A DNA stretch of 64,000 nt from Dialister hominis (GCF_007164725.1 NZ_AP019697.1:1647501-1711500); one strand, 5' to 3'; shown: positions 9,195 to 19,054, counted from the stretch's first letter. The notes: generated from the letters alone by a model not told the origin. A program made the numbers and translations.

Positions 9195-9575
9195 GGGAGA
9201 AAGACAAGCAAACCAAGCTGCGCTTGTTGGAACACCATAAGACTTTGGAAATGGGAAAAACATGATAAAACCATAAAACCTCGCTGCGCTCGTGGAGATG
9301 AACCTCCTCAGGCGCATGCGCGCCAGCTCCCCCTACGGGGCGAGCTCTGACACCCTTAAACCGAACTTCGTTCGTGGAAAATACCATAAAACCAGCCTGC
9401 GGCTGTAAGAACTTCATCTCATTCGTCGCCTTCGGCGCCACCTTCTCCTTTCGGAGCAAGGTTAACACCCTTAAACCTCACTTCGTTCGAAAAAACACCA
9501 TACATCCTCGCTTCGCTCGAAGGAACTGCACTCCTTTCTGTCACTCCGTGACATCCTTCCTCTCCGAGGCAGGTC
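9195..9575. repeat. Dispersed intergenic hairpin-repeat cluster 2
   Basis: At least six modules in a row, each a lead of the type CCATAAAACC or CCTTAAACC followed by a different small palindrome: CTCGCTGCGCTCG, GAACTTCGTTCG, AGCCTGCGGCTG, CGCCTTCGGCG. A longer piece with CTCCTCAGGCGCATGCGCG and CCCCCTACGGGG is shared with the cluster at 28.2 kb. No gene is visible in 9001-9709. Confidence 0.75.
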
Positions 9576-9709
9576 TCAAGAGGAATAAAGAAAAGATTTT
9601 TAATCTGATTTGTTTGAAACCTTTCTTAATCCTATCCCTACCATACGCCCTTCCCTTCCAGGGCAAGGTCAAGGGCCTATCTTGGCCTTTCGCTCTGCTA
9701 AACTCACGC

Positions 9710-9749
9710 AAAAAAGAAGGACCTTCGGTTGGGAAGATCCTTCTTTTTT
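9710..9749 (-). terminator. Terminator of the aldehyde dehydrogenase gene
   Basis: AAAGAAGGACCTTC and GAAGATCCTTCTTT pair with one mismatch around a short loop, with A and T runs on the outside. It starts 25 bases past the stop codon and may act in both directions. Confidence 0.85.
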
Positions 9750-9773
9750 ATTTGATCCGCTAATGTTCAGGGA

Positions 9774-11261
9774 TTATTTAATGTCGTACATACCGCTGAC
9801 GCCTTCTCTGAGGTTGATCAGGATATTCTTTGTCTGGCTGTAGTGTTCGAGCATAACCTTGTGGGTTTCTCTGCCGATGCCGGACTGTTTGTAGCCGCCG
9901 AATGGTGCGCCTGCCGGGAGGTCGTTGTAGGTGTTGACCCACATACGTCCGGTGCGTACAGCACGTGCTACTTTCAGAGCGGTGTCGATGTTCTTGCTGA
10001 ATACTGCGCCGCCGAGGCCGTATACGCTGTCGTTTGCCAGAGCAATGACTTCGTCAGCTGTCTTGAATTTCTGTACAACGACAACTGGTCCGAAGATTTC
10101 TTCCTGGCATACGCGGCAGTCATTGTTTCCTGCGATCAGGATAGTCGGTTTCATGAAGAAGCCTTTGTCGCAGCCGTTTTCGGTGTAGCGTTCGCCGCCG
10201 GTTACGAGAGTTGCGCCTTCTTCGAGGCCGATCTTGATGTAACTGAGGACTTTATCCTGCTGTGCTTTGTAGATCTGAGCGCCCAGCTGGGTGGTCGGAT
10301 CGGTCGGGTCGCCTACTTTGACGCCTTCGAAGGTTGCTTTCAGATGTTTGATGAATTCATCGAAAATGCCTTCCTGAACGAAGAGGCGGGAGCCTGCGCA
10401 GCATACCTGGCCCTGGTTGAAGAGGATGCCTTTGCATGCGCCGTCGACAGCCTGCTTCAGGTCTGCGTCGTCGAATACGATGTTGGCAGATTTGCCGCCC
10501 AGTTCGAGGGTGACGGGGATGAGTTTGTCACAGGCAGCCTGGTATACGCCGTGGCCTACTTCGGTGGAGCCGGTGAATGCCAGTTTGTCCAGGTCCGGGT
10601 GGTCAAGGAGCCACTGACCGGATTTGGAGCCCTTGCCGGTGATGACGTTCAGCACGCCCTTCGGGAGGACGTCCTGGATGAGGCGGGTGAGTTCCATGAG
10701 GGACAGGGATGTATGGGAGGACGGTTTAATAACGATGGTGTTGCCTGCTGCCAGTGCAGGAGCGAGTTTCCAGCAAGCCATGGTGAACGGGAAGTTCCAC
10801 GGAATGACCTGACCAACAACGCCGACTGGTTCGTGGAGAATCAGGGACAGAGTGTTGTTGTCGAGCATGGTGGCAGAACCTTCCCAAGCTCTCAGGCATC
10901 CTGCGAAGTAACGGAAATGATCGGAACCCAGCGGAATATCTGCTGCTGTGGTTTCACGGATCGGCTTGCCGTTGTCCAGTGTTTCCACCAGTGCGAGATG
11001 ATCGAGGTTTGCGTCGATGATATCAGCGATCTTCAGAAGAATGTTCTGTCTTTCGATTGGAGAAGTCTTGGACCATTCCGGAAGAGCTGCTCTTGCTGCC
11101 TTGACAGCTGCGTCTACGTCTTCTTTGGTTGCTTCTGCGAAATAAGCCAAGTGCTCGCCATTTGCCGGATTGTGGGCGTCAAAGGTAGCGCCGTCAGAGG
11201 CGGGAACGAATTCGCCATTAATGAAGAGACCATACTGTTCCTGAATGTCTGCTTTTGCCAT
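9774..11261 (-). CDS. NAD(P)-dependent aldehyde dehydrogenase
   Basis: A 495-residue protein of standard ALDH length. Visible family motifs are PWNFPFTMACWKLAPALAAG (cofactor binding), FTGSTEVG, the catalytic glutamate in TLELGGKSANIVF, the catalytic cysteine in NQGQVCCAGSR (the second C of the pair by family alignment), and EIFGPVV. It oxidises an aldehyde to the acid; the closest general resemblance is to betaine/acetaldehyde-type enzymes, but the substrate cannot be read off. The start has AAGGAAGG seven bases upstream. It is a single-gene unit with its own terminator. In a fermenter it could handle acetaldehyde or amino-acid-derived aldehydes (inference). Confidence 0.9.
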   Translation of the reverse strand: MAKADIQEQYGLFINGEFVPASDGATFDAHNPANGEHLAYFAEATKEDVDAAVKAARAALPEWSKTSPIERQNILLKIADIIDANLDHLALVETLDNGKPIRETTAADIPLGSDHFRYFAGCLRAWEGSATMLDNNTLSLILHEPVGVVGQVIPWNFPFTMACWKLAPALAAGNTIVIKPSSHTSLSLMELTRLIQDVLPKGVLNVITGKGSKSGQWLLDHPDLDKLAFTGSTEVGHGVYQAACDKLIPVTLELGGKSANIVFDDADLKQAVDGACKGILFNQGQVCCAGSRLFVQEGIFDEFIKHLKATFEGVKVGDPTDPTTQLGAQIYKAQQDKVLSYIKIGLEEGATLVTGGERYTENGCDKGFFMKPTILIAGNNDCRVCQEEIFGPVVVVQKFKTADEVIALANDSVYGLGGAVFSKNIDTALKVARAVRTGRMWVNTYNDLPAGAPFGGYKQSGIGRETHKVMLEHYSQTKNILINLREGVSGMYDIK

Positions 11262-11527
11262 AATAATACCTTCCTTTCAATCACTTGCGGGGATAATCCC
11301 CTGTATGAGATGCTCCGCTGAAGTTTGTACGATATCCGGTGGTTCAGCGGGATGTTTCTTTCAGCTGCGAAAAGAAATACAACCTTTCATACTGTTCGAT
11401 GGTCACTTTCTTCTGCATGGGTGCTGTAGTCATAGTATATCATGGCGAGGGAGAATATTCAAGAGTATCGATAAGCATAGTAAATGGTTTTCTATGCAGG
11501 AAATGGGATTCAGCTCTTATATTTATT

Positions 11528-11865
11528 GTCCCACCGCTTGCGGGGGGAAGGTGGTGCCGCAGGCACCAAAGGGGGACGGGCCCTTTGGGGCCCGAGGGCA
11601 GTGGTGGCGGCTGACTCCGCAAATTAAGAAAAAGGAGCGCGGCTAACGCCGCAGGTTGTGTAGAAGGGTTGTGTTCGCTTCGCTCAGGGGGCGTAAGGGA
11701 AAGATTCAAAGGGTGTGGCAGCGGCTCCGCCGCAGTTTTTGGCCGCCGTTTGGCGGTCAGTTCTGCATAGTGTCATTTCGACTTGCAGCGTCCTGCACCC
11801 CCTCGCCACTTCGTGGCCCTCTTCCCCTAAAGGGGACGCAAGTTTTTTGCCGTTTACCGTCGTTC
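11528..11865. repeat. GC-rich intergenic repeat-like region
   Basis: A gene-free stretch with several small palindromes (GGGCCCTTTGGGGCCC, GGCGGCTCCGCC-like, CCGCCGTTTGGCGG, CCCCTAAAGGGG). It resembles the hairpin-repeat family elsewhere in the window but with a different set of modules. 11262-11527 is the upstream region of the aldehyde dehydrogenase gene and holds nothing else I recognise. Confidence 0.5.
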
Positions 11866-11892
11866 CATTAGATGAGATAAAGAGAAACGCGC

Positions 11893-11927
11893 AAAAAAAA
11901 GAAGCCCCTTGGGAGGAGCTTCTTTTT
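11893..11927 (-). terminator. Terminator of SLH porin 1
   Basis: AAGAAGC and GCTTCTT with inner CCT/AGG form a stem 14 bases past the porin stop, flanked by A8 on one side and T5 on the other. Confidence 0.8.
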
Positions 11928-11940
11928 ATCTCAGGAGAGA

Positions 11941-13215
11941 TTAGAATACATAGTTCAGGGATACGGATGCTACGTCATCGTAGTCGGTATCGGTTCCCTT
12001 GGTCTTCACGTCGAAGCTGTATTCGCCGTGGAGTCTTACGTTCTTAGCGAGGGTTACATCGCCTTCTGCACGCCAGAATTTAACTTCTTTTACTGCAGAG
12101 TTTTCGAGAGCATCCAGCGGGGAAGCGTCGTAGGTGTAAGCGCCGAGGAATGCATTTCTTTCAGCATCTACATAGGAAGCAGCTACGCGGAAGGAGCCGA
12201 CTTTCGCATTGTCCTGTTTGCCATAGCCAAGGCCTGCAGTCCAGAGGTCCGGATCACCTTTGGCATCGGTGTTCTTATAGTAGTCGCCGAATACGTCGAA
12301 GCCGCCGCCAAGACCTGCGGTGAGGCCTGCACCCCAGATATTGACTTTGTTGGTGCTAGTGCCATTGACATAGTCTACGTCGTAAGCAAAGCGGCCTGCT
12401 TCACCGGAGAACTGTGCATATGCATATTCATGGTCAGGGTTGGTCACGCCTTTATCTGTATATCCAGTCCAGTCATCGAAGCGGCCATAGCCTACTGCCA
12501 GGTTGGCTGCATCGTTTGCGTGGAAAGCCAGTTCAGCACCTTTGATTTCAGAATCAAAGAATACGCCGGTCTGACCGAAGAACTGGTCATATTTACCAAG
12601 GGTAGCTTCCACTTTGTCGCCGAATGCATGACGGACATAGAGTCTCTGCATGTAGGTATTGCTGGTTTCGCTGTCTTTGAAGTTCATATCAGAACGGAGC
12701 AGGCCATTCACATAGGTGGAGTCATTGACCTGACCCTTTACGTTGATACGGATACGGCCAACGTATTTGTCATCAGATTTGCCGGTATACTCTCTTACCT
12801 TGCCATCGTCATCTTTAACGGTTTTGTAGGTCTGGTAGAATTTCATATAGCCGTTGCCGGAGAAGGAAAGGTTTCCGACTTTCTTTTCCAGGTTAGCTAC
12901 GCGAACGCCCAGGTTGGCCAGTTCGTCAGCGTATTCGCCAGCCAGTTTGTCCAGGGTTGCACGCTGTTCAGCGTTCAGCTGGTCTTCTTTAGCCATGAGG
13001 CGGGCAATGATCTGAGCCAGTTCATAACGGGTAATGTTTCTTTCGCCCTTGAATGTGCCATCCGGATAGCCTTCTACGACACCCTGGTCGGAGAGGTCTA
13101 CGACTGCCTGGTAAGCCCAGTCGGACGGTGTTACATCAGAGAACGGGTTTGCAGCGTATGCGGATACGCCAGCGGAAAGTGCTGCAACAGCAGCGATTGC
13201 GAGGATCTTTTTCAT
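11941..13215 (-). CDS. SLH-domain outer-membrane porin (OmpM-type), paralogue 1
   Basis: A 424-residue protein. It has a signal peptide (MKKILAIAAVAALSAGVSAYA, cleavage before ANPF), one SLH domain (FSDVTPSDWAYQAVVDLSDQ to ITRYELAQIIARLMAK, about residues 25-75), a coiled-coil stretch (ANLGVRVANLEKKVG near 110) and a C-terminal beta barrel ending in aromatic LNYVF. In Negativicutes such proteins tether the outer membrane by binding pyruvylated or polyaminated peptidoglycan through SLH and act as general porins. I chose the ATG at 13215: AAGGAG lies eight bases before it, but only two before the ATG at 13221. It is the most divergent barrel of the four tandem paralogues. Confidence 0.9.
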   Translation of the reverse strand: MKKILAIAAVAALSAGVSAYAANPFSDVTPSDWAYQAVVDLSDQGVVEGYPDGTFKGERNITRYELAQIIARLMAKEDQLNAEQRATLDKLAGEYADELANLGVRVANLEKKVGNLSFSGNGYMKFYQTYKTVKDDDGKVREYTGKSDDKYVGRIRINVKGQVNDSTYVNGLLRSDMNFKDSETSNTYMQRLYVRHAFGDKVEATLGKYDQFFGQTGVFFDSEIKGAELAFHANDAANLAVGYGRFDDWTGYTDKGVTNPDHEYAYAQFSGEAGRFAYDVDYVNGTSTNKVNIWGAGLTAGLGGGFDVFGDYYKNTDAKGDPDLWTAGLGYGKQDNAKVGSFRVAASYVDAERNAFLGAYTYDASPLDALENSAVKEVKFWRAEGDVTLAKNVRLHGEYSFDVKTKGTDTDYDDVASVSLNYVF

Positions 13216-13281
13216 ATTCATCGCTCCTTAAAAGAAATATAAGAAATAAGGTATGTCTCTTATAAGGAAGTAAAGAAGCCC

Positions 13282-13304
13282 GCGAGTGGCCGAGTTTCCT
13301 CTGC
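13282..13304 (-). promoter_or_regulatory. Conserved leader motif upstream of porin 1
   Basis: On the minus strand this reads GCAGAGGAAACTCGGCCACT followed by CGC, about 67 bases before the porin start. Nearly the same word precedes porins 3 and 4. See the finding on the shared leader. Confidence 0.45.
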
Positions 13305-13662
13305 GCTGTCTTTTCCTTCCCACCATATGTGAGACAACATATAGTACTTTTTAAAGATACTACAAAATATTTACTCATGCAAAGAAATTTGACATCTTTG
13401 TTCAGTTGACCATAGGTCACTACTGTGAAACGTCCGAAAGTACCGGTAAATTCTGCTTGTTCAAGAAATTTTCTTTAACATGTATTAAGGCGTTAATCAG
13501 TCTTACAATATTCATAATATATCCAATATTTTTTATATTTTTACAATTATTTTCTATTTCACATATAACAGGAAGAAATAAGTTTCTCCTGCGTTTCTGA
13601 TTCAGGGCAGTAGAGGCAAAAATGATGCATTTTTTGAGAACAGAATGTTAGATTTTTCGATA

Positions 13663-13697
13663 AGAAAAGAAACCCCTGCGAAGGAGGCTTCTTTTCT
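13663..13697 (-). terminator. Terminator of SLH porin 2
   Basis: AAAAGAA and TTCTTTT with inner CC/GG and CT/AG pairs form a stem 33 bases past the stop. The porin 1 upstream region (13216-13662) is AT-rich and holds no gene. Confidence 0.75.
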
Positions 13698-13729
13698 AAA
13701 TTTTATGTATTTCCAATTCTGAATTTCTT

Positions 13730-14986
13730 TTAGAATACGTAGTTGAGGGAGAGTGTCCATGCGTCTTCGTCGGCCGCGGAGTGGTCTCCTCCGTTTGTCT
13801 TGACGTCGAAGGCGTATTCGCCGTGGAGGTAGACGTTCTTCTGGAGGGTGACGTCAGCGATGGCGTTCCAGTATTTCACGCGATCAGCGTTTGTGCCAGA
13901 GTCGGTGAGGTAAGAGAGGACGTTTGTCTGATAGCCGGTGCCACCGAAGTAAATGCCCTGATCGACGCTGTTGTATGCTACGTCAGCGGCGAAGGAGCCC
14001 GGTTTCTTCACGTTCAGCTTGCCATAGCCAAGGCCTGCATTCCATGCGGTGTCATAACCGTTCTTCCAGTTTGTATCCTTCCAGTATTCGCCGAATACGC
14101 GGAAATCTCCGACAGGAATCGTAAGGCCAGCGCCTGCGATTTCATAACCGGCGAAGGTGTCTGCCTTCTTGTCTCCGGTGAATTTCAAATAGTTCAGGTT
14201 CAGCTTGGCAGCGGAGAAGTCGAAGTCACCTTTGGCAAAGAATGCATCCTGATCTTTTACACCATCGGTGTAATCGGACTTATTGAAGCGGCCATAGCCG
14301 GCAGTCAGATTGACGCGGCCCTGATGGAACATAGCCTGAGCTCCGCCATAGCCGTATGGGAAGCCGTAGAGCCAGCCGCTCTGGTCGCCGATGACAACCG
14401 GCTGACGGCCCAGTCTGACTGTGACAGCATCGCCGAAGTCATGATTGACGAAGAGCTGATCGAAAATGACATTCGTATCATCGCTCGTCTTGAAATTCAT
14501 TTCTGCATCAAGGCGGCCCTGTACGTAGGTGGAATCATTGACCTGTCCTTTTACATTCAGGCGGATACGGCCGTCCCACTTATCAGCGGCGCCTGCGTCC
14601 TTGTTCTGGTAACGCATACGGCCATCGCCGGAGAAGGAAAGGTTTCCTACCTTCTTTTCAAGATTGGAAACTCTGACGCCCAGATTGGAGAGTTCATCAG
14701 CGTATTCACCAGCAAGTCTATCGAGAGTGCCTCTCTGCTCAGCATTCAGTTGATCTTCCTTAGCCAGCATGCGGGCAATGATCTGAGCCAGTTCGTAACG
14801 GGTGATGTTTCTTTCACCTTTGAAGGTGCCATCCGGATAGCCTTCAACGACGCCCTGTTCAGACAGGTCTGCGACTGCCTGGTAAGCCCAGTCATTCGGA
14901 GTTACATCAGAGAACGGGTTGGCAGCGTATGCACATACGCCAGCGGTGAGCGCTGCCATGGCAGCGAGTGCGAGAATTTTTTTCAT
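13730..14986 (-). CDS. SLH-domain outer-membrane porin (OmpM-type), paralogue 2
   Basis: A 418-residue protein with the same plan as its neighbours: signal peptide (MKKILALAAMAALTAGVCAYA), SLH domain up to about residue 75, coiled coil (SNLGVRVSNLEKKVG), then a barrel ending LNYVF. The N-terminal 120 residues are nearly the same as in paralogues 3 and 4, while the barrel loops differ. The putative signal peptide has a cysteine (GVCAYA), but no lipobox context is convincing. The ribosome site is weaker than for the other three (AAGAAG seven bases upstream), and its leader lacks the conserved motif found at porins 1, 3 and 4, which suggests different expression. Confidence 0.9.
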   Translation of the reverse strand: MKKILALAAMAALTAGVCAYAANPFSDVTPNDWAYQAVADLSEQGVVEGYPDGTFKGERNITRYELAQIIARMLAKEDQLNAEQRGTLDRLAGEYADELSNLGVRVSNLEKKVGNLSFSGDGRMRYQNKDAGAADKWDGRIRLNVKGQVNDSTYVQGRLDAEMNFKTSDDTNVIFDQLFVNHDFGDAVTVRLGRQPVVIGDQSGWLYGFPYGYGGAQAMFHQGRVNLTAGYGRFNKSDYTDGVKDQDAFFAKGDFDFSAAKLNLNYLKFTGDKKADTFAGYEIAGAGLTIPVGDFRVFGEYWKDTNWKNGYDTAWNAGLGYGKLNVKKPGSFAADVAYNSVDQGIYFGGTGYQTNVLSYLTDSGTNADRVKYWNAIADVTLQKNVYLHGEYAFDVKTNGGDHSAADEDAWTLSLNYVF

Positions 14987-15581
14987 ATTCCTGCTTCTTA
15001 AAAAATGAATGTTCTTGAAACAGAGTCATGAAGCAGGGGAATGGCCTCCGTATTCACCGCGCTTCGCTCTTCCATGCCATACGCAGGGCGTATGTTCTGC
15101 ATTCAGAATACTATAAAATTTTTACATATGCAATCCTGTCCAATCTGTCATTTGAATACCTTCCCGAGATTTTCCTGTTCCCGGGAGGATACCATCTTCC
15201 AGGCCCATTTCTGCGCAGAACCCCCTTTTAAATGAAAATCCACCCTTCAAAAGGCTGTCTTAAAGCATCAATTTTAAGAAAAATCACGAGTTCAGACTTC
15301 CTCCATAAAGATGAATTTTCCTAAAATCACTTTAAAGACCTTTTTTAGCCTCGACCTGCCATTTGAGGCATAGTTTAGTTACACCCCCTGTTCTTTGCCT
15401 AAAGGAAAAAAACAAAGCAGAATTTGATGGATTTTACTCTGTTAAAAGAGTGAAATGATGATGAGCAAATCAGCATGCCCCCCTGTATTATCCATCGAAT
15501 GAAGTCATTGCTTTTACGGCCGGAAGTGCTGAAGTTGCTGCCAGGATCCATGGTCCGGTGTTTCCATGTCAGGAAATAAAA

Positions 15582-15631
15582 AAAGGGGCTGTGACAAAAT
15601 GGTTAATCATTTTGTTGCAGCCTCTTTTTTG
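15582..15631. terminator. Bidirectional terminator formed by the left end of the IS1182-type element
   Basis: GGCTGTGACAAAATG and CATTTTGTTGCAGCC pair over 15 positions with one mismatch around a 6-base loop, with T runs on both outer sides. It ends the transposase transcript and would also stop plus-strand transcription. Confidence 0.75.
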
Positions 15632-15727
15632 CGTCTTTATTTCATCATTTTTAGCTCTGCTGTAAGCCTTTTACGTAAAAATGCGCGTAAGCCCCCTTAC
15701 CCCCATAAGACTTTTAATTATATTGTC

Positions 15728-17305
15728 TTAGGCGGCAATCCTTATACGCATTATTTTTGTGATGTATTTCCTTAAATTATAGCCAAGTGCTACCAGGTAT
15801 AACTCGGCTTTTACAGAATCTATCCCTTTTCTGACGATTCTTTTGTACCATCTGTCATGTTTCATGATTCCAAAAGTTCCTTCAGCCTGGATTGACCGGT
15901 TCATTCTTAGCAGGGCTCCATGGATGCTTTCCAGATTATCCTGAACCTCCTGGTACATGTTATTCCGTTCTCTGCTCAATGAGATTCTTTTGTTCTTCGG
16001 GGTCTTTTTACATTGCTCTGCCAGCGGGCATCCTTGGCAGTCTTCGCATTCAAATACTTCCTCCTGCCTGCCGTATAAGTTCCCTCTGACCAGATGTCTA
16101 TAGATAAATTTGAAAGCCCTGTCATTTGGACAACGGATGGTTCCATTCTCATCAACTCTAAAGTTTATTGGCCGAAACGGATTGGTATGGTATTTCTTGT
16201 CTTTCGTTTCTTTCTTGTACATGGGGAATTTCATATACTTTTCCATACCGTGCTGCTCGCAATAGATGTAATTGTTGAAAGATCCATATCCTGCATCTGC
16301 CACAGGATACTTAGGATAAGCCCCATAGACTTCGTGGAATTCCTCCATCAGCGGTACGAAGCAATCCATATCTGAACGATACTGGTTAACATCAATTACG
16401 GCAATAAATTCATCGGCAACACCTATTTGGACATTGTATGCAGGCAGAAGCTGATCATTTCCCATGTAGTCCGACTTGATTCGCATGAATGTTGCATCCG
16501 TATCGGTCTTCGAATAACTGTTTCTGGAAGTACCGCATATCTGTATCTTCTCAACATATTCTTCAAGTTTTGATGTATATGCCTTAAGCTGCTCATACTT
16601 GCGTTGATGATCGGACTTGCGATGCCCGCTTCCATGAACAAAGGCCGTCTCATCAATCTGCCAGATTTCTTTTAATTTATCCAATACCAGACGCAGATAG
16701 TCCGGAGCGTATTCTGTATTGATGTTTACACTCATATGGTCATACTTAAGATCATCATTGAGTAACTCAAAAAGGCTGGTAATCTTGGCAAAAAGCTTGT
16801 AGCGGGATTTTTCAGCGGATTTCTTCCATACCCAGCTGTATTTATTTGCGTTCGCTTCAAACTTGGAACCGTCAATATATATATGCTGCAAATCCACGTT
16901 GAGTTTGCCGCAGAGTTCTTTCGTAATTGAATAAAAGATATCCTTGAGAGAATACTTAAGAAAGCCCTTCACGAAATGACAGAATGTCCGATAGGATGGG
17001 GCTTCATAATTCATCAGGTACATATATCTGATATTAACCCTGCAATTATCTTCAAGTTTTCTAAAAGAGCAATATCCTTCTTCTGCGAAACCATAGATGA
17101 TCGTTTTCAGCATGTTGACGGGATTATACCTGGGTCTGCCAGCGCCACGCGTCGGTATGTAACGAAGGTACTTTTTAAGATCGATTTCCTCCATAAATCT
17201 GTCATACATTAAAACAGGATCATCGACATTGAGAATCTCAGAGGGAAACATTGGCAAAATGCCTTGTTCTGCGGTAAAATGATTGCTAGTGTTGTTATTT
17301 TTCAT
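15728..17305 (-). CDS. IS1182-family transposase
   Basis: A 525-residue protein with the usual order of this family: an N-terminal DUF772-type region (RPRYNPVNMLKTIIYGF, then CRVNIRYMYLMNYEAPSYRT), the DDE core starting at IYIDGSKFEANANKY, with PVADAGYGSFNNY as second acidic motif, and a C-terminal part with a cysteine cluster (CEDCQGCPLAEQCKK) and MNRSIQAEGTFGIMKHD as the glutamate region. It has no frameshift or internal stop, so the element may be active. The gene is isolated from porin transcription by hairpins on both sides. Confidence 0.92.
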   Translation of the reverse strand: MKNNNTSNHFTAEQGILPMFPSEILNVDDPVLMYDRFMEEIDLKKYLRYIPTRGAGRPRYNPVNMLKTIIYGFAEEGYCSFRKLEDNCRVNIRYMYLMNYEAPSYRTFCHFVKGFLKYSLKDIFYSITKELCGKLNVDLQHIYIDGSKFEANANKYSWVWKKSAEKSRYKLFAKITSLFELLNDDLKYDHMSVNINTEYAPDYLRLVLDKLKEIWQIDETAFVHGSGHRKSDHQRKYEQLKAYTSKLEEYVEKIQICGTSRNSYSKTDTDATFMRIKSDYMGNDQLLPAYNVQIGVADEFIAVIDVNQYRSDMDCFVPLMEEFHEVYGAYPKYPVADAGYGSFNNYIYCEQHGMEKYMKFPMYKKETKDKKYHTNPFRPINFRVDENGTIRCPNDRAFKFIYRHLVRGNLYGRQEEVFECEDCQGCPLAEQCKKTPKNKRISLSRERNNMYQEVQDNLESIHGALLRMNRSIQAEGTFGIMKHDRWYKRIVRKGIDSVKAELYLVALGYNLRKYITKIMRIRIAA

Positions 17306-17324
17306 TGTAAAAAATTATAACACG

Positions 17325-17369
17325 AAAGGCTCTGCCCCGGACCAAATGATCCGGGGCAGAGCCCTTTTT
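17325..17369. terminator. Strong hairpin between porin 3 and the transposase gene
   Basis: GGCTCTGCCCCGGA and TCCGGGGCAGAGCC form a perfect 14-bp stem with an 8-base loop. It lies inside the IS, 20 bases before the transposase start. It should block read-through from the porin into the transposase, and it is also the first terminator after porin 3. Confidence 0.75.
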
Positions 17370-17426
17370 GTTGGGATGAATTTTGTCACATCCCCTTTCT
17401 TTGATTCCAGTTTCTTCGATAAGAAA

Positions 17427-18728
17427 TTAGAATTTGTAGTTCAGGGAAACGGTCCATGCATCATCCGGATCAGCGCCCTGATCAGCATCAGCAGCGAATG
17501 CATATTCAGCATGGAGCTGTACGTTCTTAGCCAGAGTTACATCGCCCATAGCGTTCCAGAACTTCAGCTGTTTAGCATTTGCTACAGCATCGAGGATGTT
17601 GGTCTGCCAGCCGGTAGCGCCGAGGTATACGCCATTGCCTACACTGTTGTATGCAACGGAGAGATCCCAGGTGCCCGGTTTCTTCCAGTTAGCTGCGCCG
17701 TAGGAGAGGCCAGCGTTCCAAGCGGTATCTTCCAGTGCACTTGGAGCAGTGGTGTTCTTCCAGTATTCACCGAATACATTGAACTGCTGAACAGGAATGT
17801 TCAGGTTTACGCCGAAGAGTTCAGGTTTAGTTCCTTCGAAATTAACTTTAGCTTTGTCACCAGCTGCGTTAATCTTGCCTTCTTCTACTACATTGTGTTT
17901 ATCCTGATATGCAATGTAATCTACGCCCAGTTTAGCGAAGTTGAAGTCATAAGCACCACGTGCAAAGTAGAAATCAGATTTGTTGTTATCATTTGCATCA
18001 TAAGCGAAATCGCCAAAAGTGCTGTTGAACTGACCATAGCCGGTAGCGAGAGACAACTTGCCGTTGTTGTAAGCAATCTGTCCGCCATCGTATCCGTCAT
18101 GACCATTGTTCAGCCAGCCTGCCTGATCGCCGAAGGAAATGGGCTGACGGCCAAGACGTACGGATACATCTTTGCCAAAGTTGTGATTTACATACAGCTG
18201 ATCCATAGATGTGCTGGAGGTATCATTACCTTTGAAATCCATTTCATTCAGGAAACGGCCCTGTACGTAGGTGGAGTCATTAACCTGGCCTTTAACGTTG
18301 ATACGGATACGGCCATTCCAGCCATCCTTCTGGTCAAGGCTCTTGCTCTGATAACGCATACGAGCATCGCCGGACCAGTAAATGTTGCCGACTTTCTTTT
18401 CAAGGTTGGAAACACGAACGCCCAGGTTTGCGAGTTCGTCAGCGTATTCGCCAGCGAGTTTGTCCAGGGTTGCTCTCTGTTCAGCGTTCAGCTGATCTTC
18501 TTTAGCGAGCATACGAGCGATGATCTGAGCCATTTCATAACGGGTGATGTTTCTTTCGCCTTTGAAGGTGCCATCCGGATAGCCTTCAACGACGCCCTGT
18601 TCGGACAGGTCTACTACTGCCTGGTAAGCCCAGTCGGATGGGGTTACATCAGAGAAAGGATTTGCAGCGTATGCGGATACGCCAGCGGTGAGTGCTGCTA
18701 CAGCAGCGAGTGCGAGAATTTTTTTCAT
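17427..18728 (-). CDS. SLH-domain outer-membrane porin (OmpM-type), paralogue 3
   Basis: A 433-residue protein with signal peptide (MKKILALAAVAALTAGVSAYA), SLH domain (residues about 25-75), coiled coil and a beta barrel ending LNYKF. After the coiled coil it has YWSGDARMRYQ like paralogue 4, whereas 1 and 2 have FSGNGYMKF and FSGDGRMRY. AAGGAG sits eight bases before the ATG. Its loops are distinct, with an insert near residue 195-215 (FGDFAYDANDNNKSDF) and another near residue 240 (KHNVVEEGKINAAGD). The IS1182-type element starts 28 bases past its stop, so its native terminator may have been displaced. Confidence 0.9.
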   Translation of the reverse strand: MKKILALAAVAALTAGVSAYAANPFSDVTPSDWAYQAVVDLSEQGVVEGYPDGTFKGERNITRYEMAQIIARMLAKEDQLNAEQRATLDKLAGEYADELANLGVRVSNLEKKVGNIYWSGDARMRYQSKSLDQKDGWNGRIRINVKGQVNDSTYVQGRFLNEMDFKGNDTSSTSMDQLYVNHNFGKDVSVRLGRQPISFGDQAGWLNNGHDGYDGGQIAYNNGKLSLATGYGQFNSTFGDFAYDANDNNKSDFYFARGAYDFNFAKLGVDYIAYQDKHNVVEEGKINAAGDKAKVNFEGTKPELFGVNLNIPVQQFNVFGEYWKNTTAPSALEDTAWNAGLSYGAANWKKPGTWDLSVAYNSVGNGVYLGATGWQTNILDAVANAKQLKFWNAMGDVTLAKNVQLHAEYAFAADADQGADPDDAWTVSLNYKF

Positions 18729-18801
18729 GTTCTTCGCTCCTTATAAAGAAAAATGTGGAATGTCTTCCTTTTTCCCTAAGAGCTTGGATGAAAAACGTGG
18801 C

Positions 18802-18824
18802 TCGAGTGACCGTGTTTCCTCTGC
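18802..18824 (-). promoter_or_regulatory. Conserved leader motif upstream of porin 3
   Basis: On the minus strand GCAGAGGAAACACGGTCACT followed by CGA, 74 bases before the start codon. It differs by two bases from the word at porin 1 and matches the one at porin 4 throughout its first 22 bases. Confidence 0.5.
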
Positions 18825-19054
18825 GTGTTTTTCTTCTTCGATCTTAAGTGACATGAATCGGAAGACTTGTTTCATGTCTAGGTTGAGAGTAACACATGAG
18901 AAAAGTTAAATCAAGTTTAAACAAATCCTCTCATTCCCTTAAAGCTTCCATTTTTGAGTGAAATCTCCTAATTTTAAATTATGCAAATGATTCGCGTTTA
19001 CCGCCATATGACCGAAAGTCGGCAGATTTTTCATCCCCATTTCGGTACGTTTTG

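Larger units (their letters stand above)
15582..17398 (-). mobile_element. IS1182-type insertion sequence, apparently complete
   Basis: The ends carry inverted repeats: AAAGGGGCTGTGACAAAAT on the left and, reverse-complemented, AAAGGGGATGTGACAAAAT on the right, one mismatch in 19. One intact transposase gene lies between. Each end also forms a hairpin: at the left a long stem serves as terminator for the transposase, and at 17325-17369 a very GC-rich hairpin stands just before the transposase gene. I found no clear target duplication. It lies between porin genes 2 and 3. The 15000-15581 stretch next to it is gene-free. Confidence 0.8.

Noticed and set aside
9195-9575. CRISPR array
   Set aside because: The repeats differ from unit to unit, spacing varies from about 20 to 60 bases, the variable parts are palindromes and not unique spacers, and no cas gene is near.
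11339-11709. Small frames in the GC-rich intergenic region
   Set aside because: They consist of translated hairpin repeats and have no start signals.
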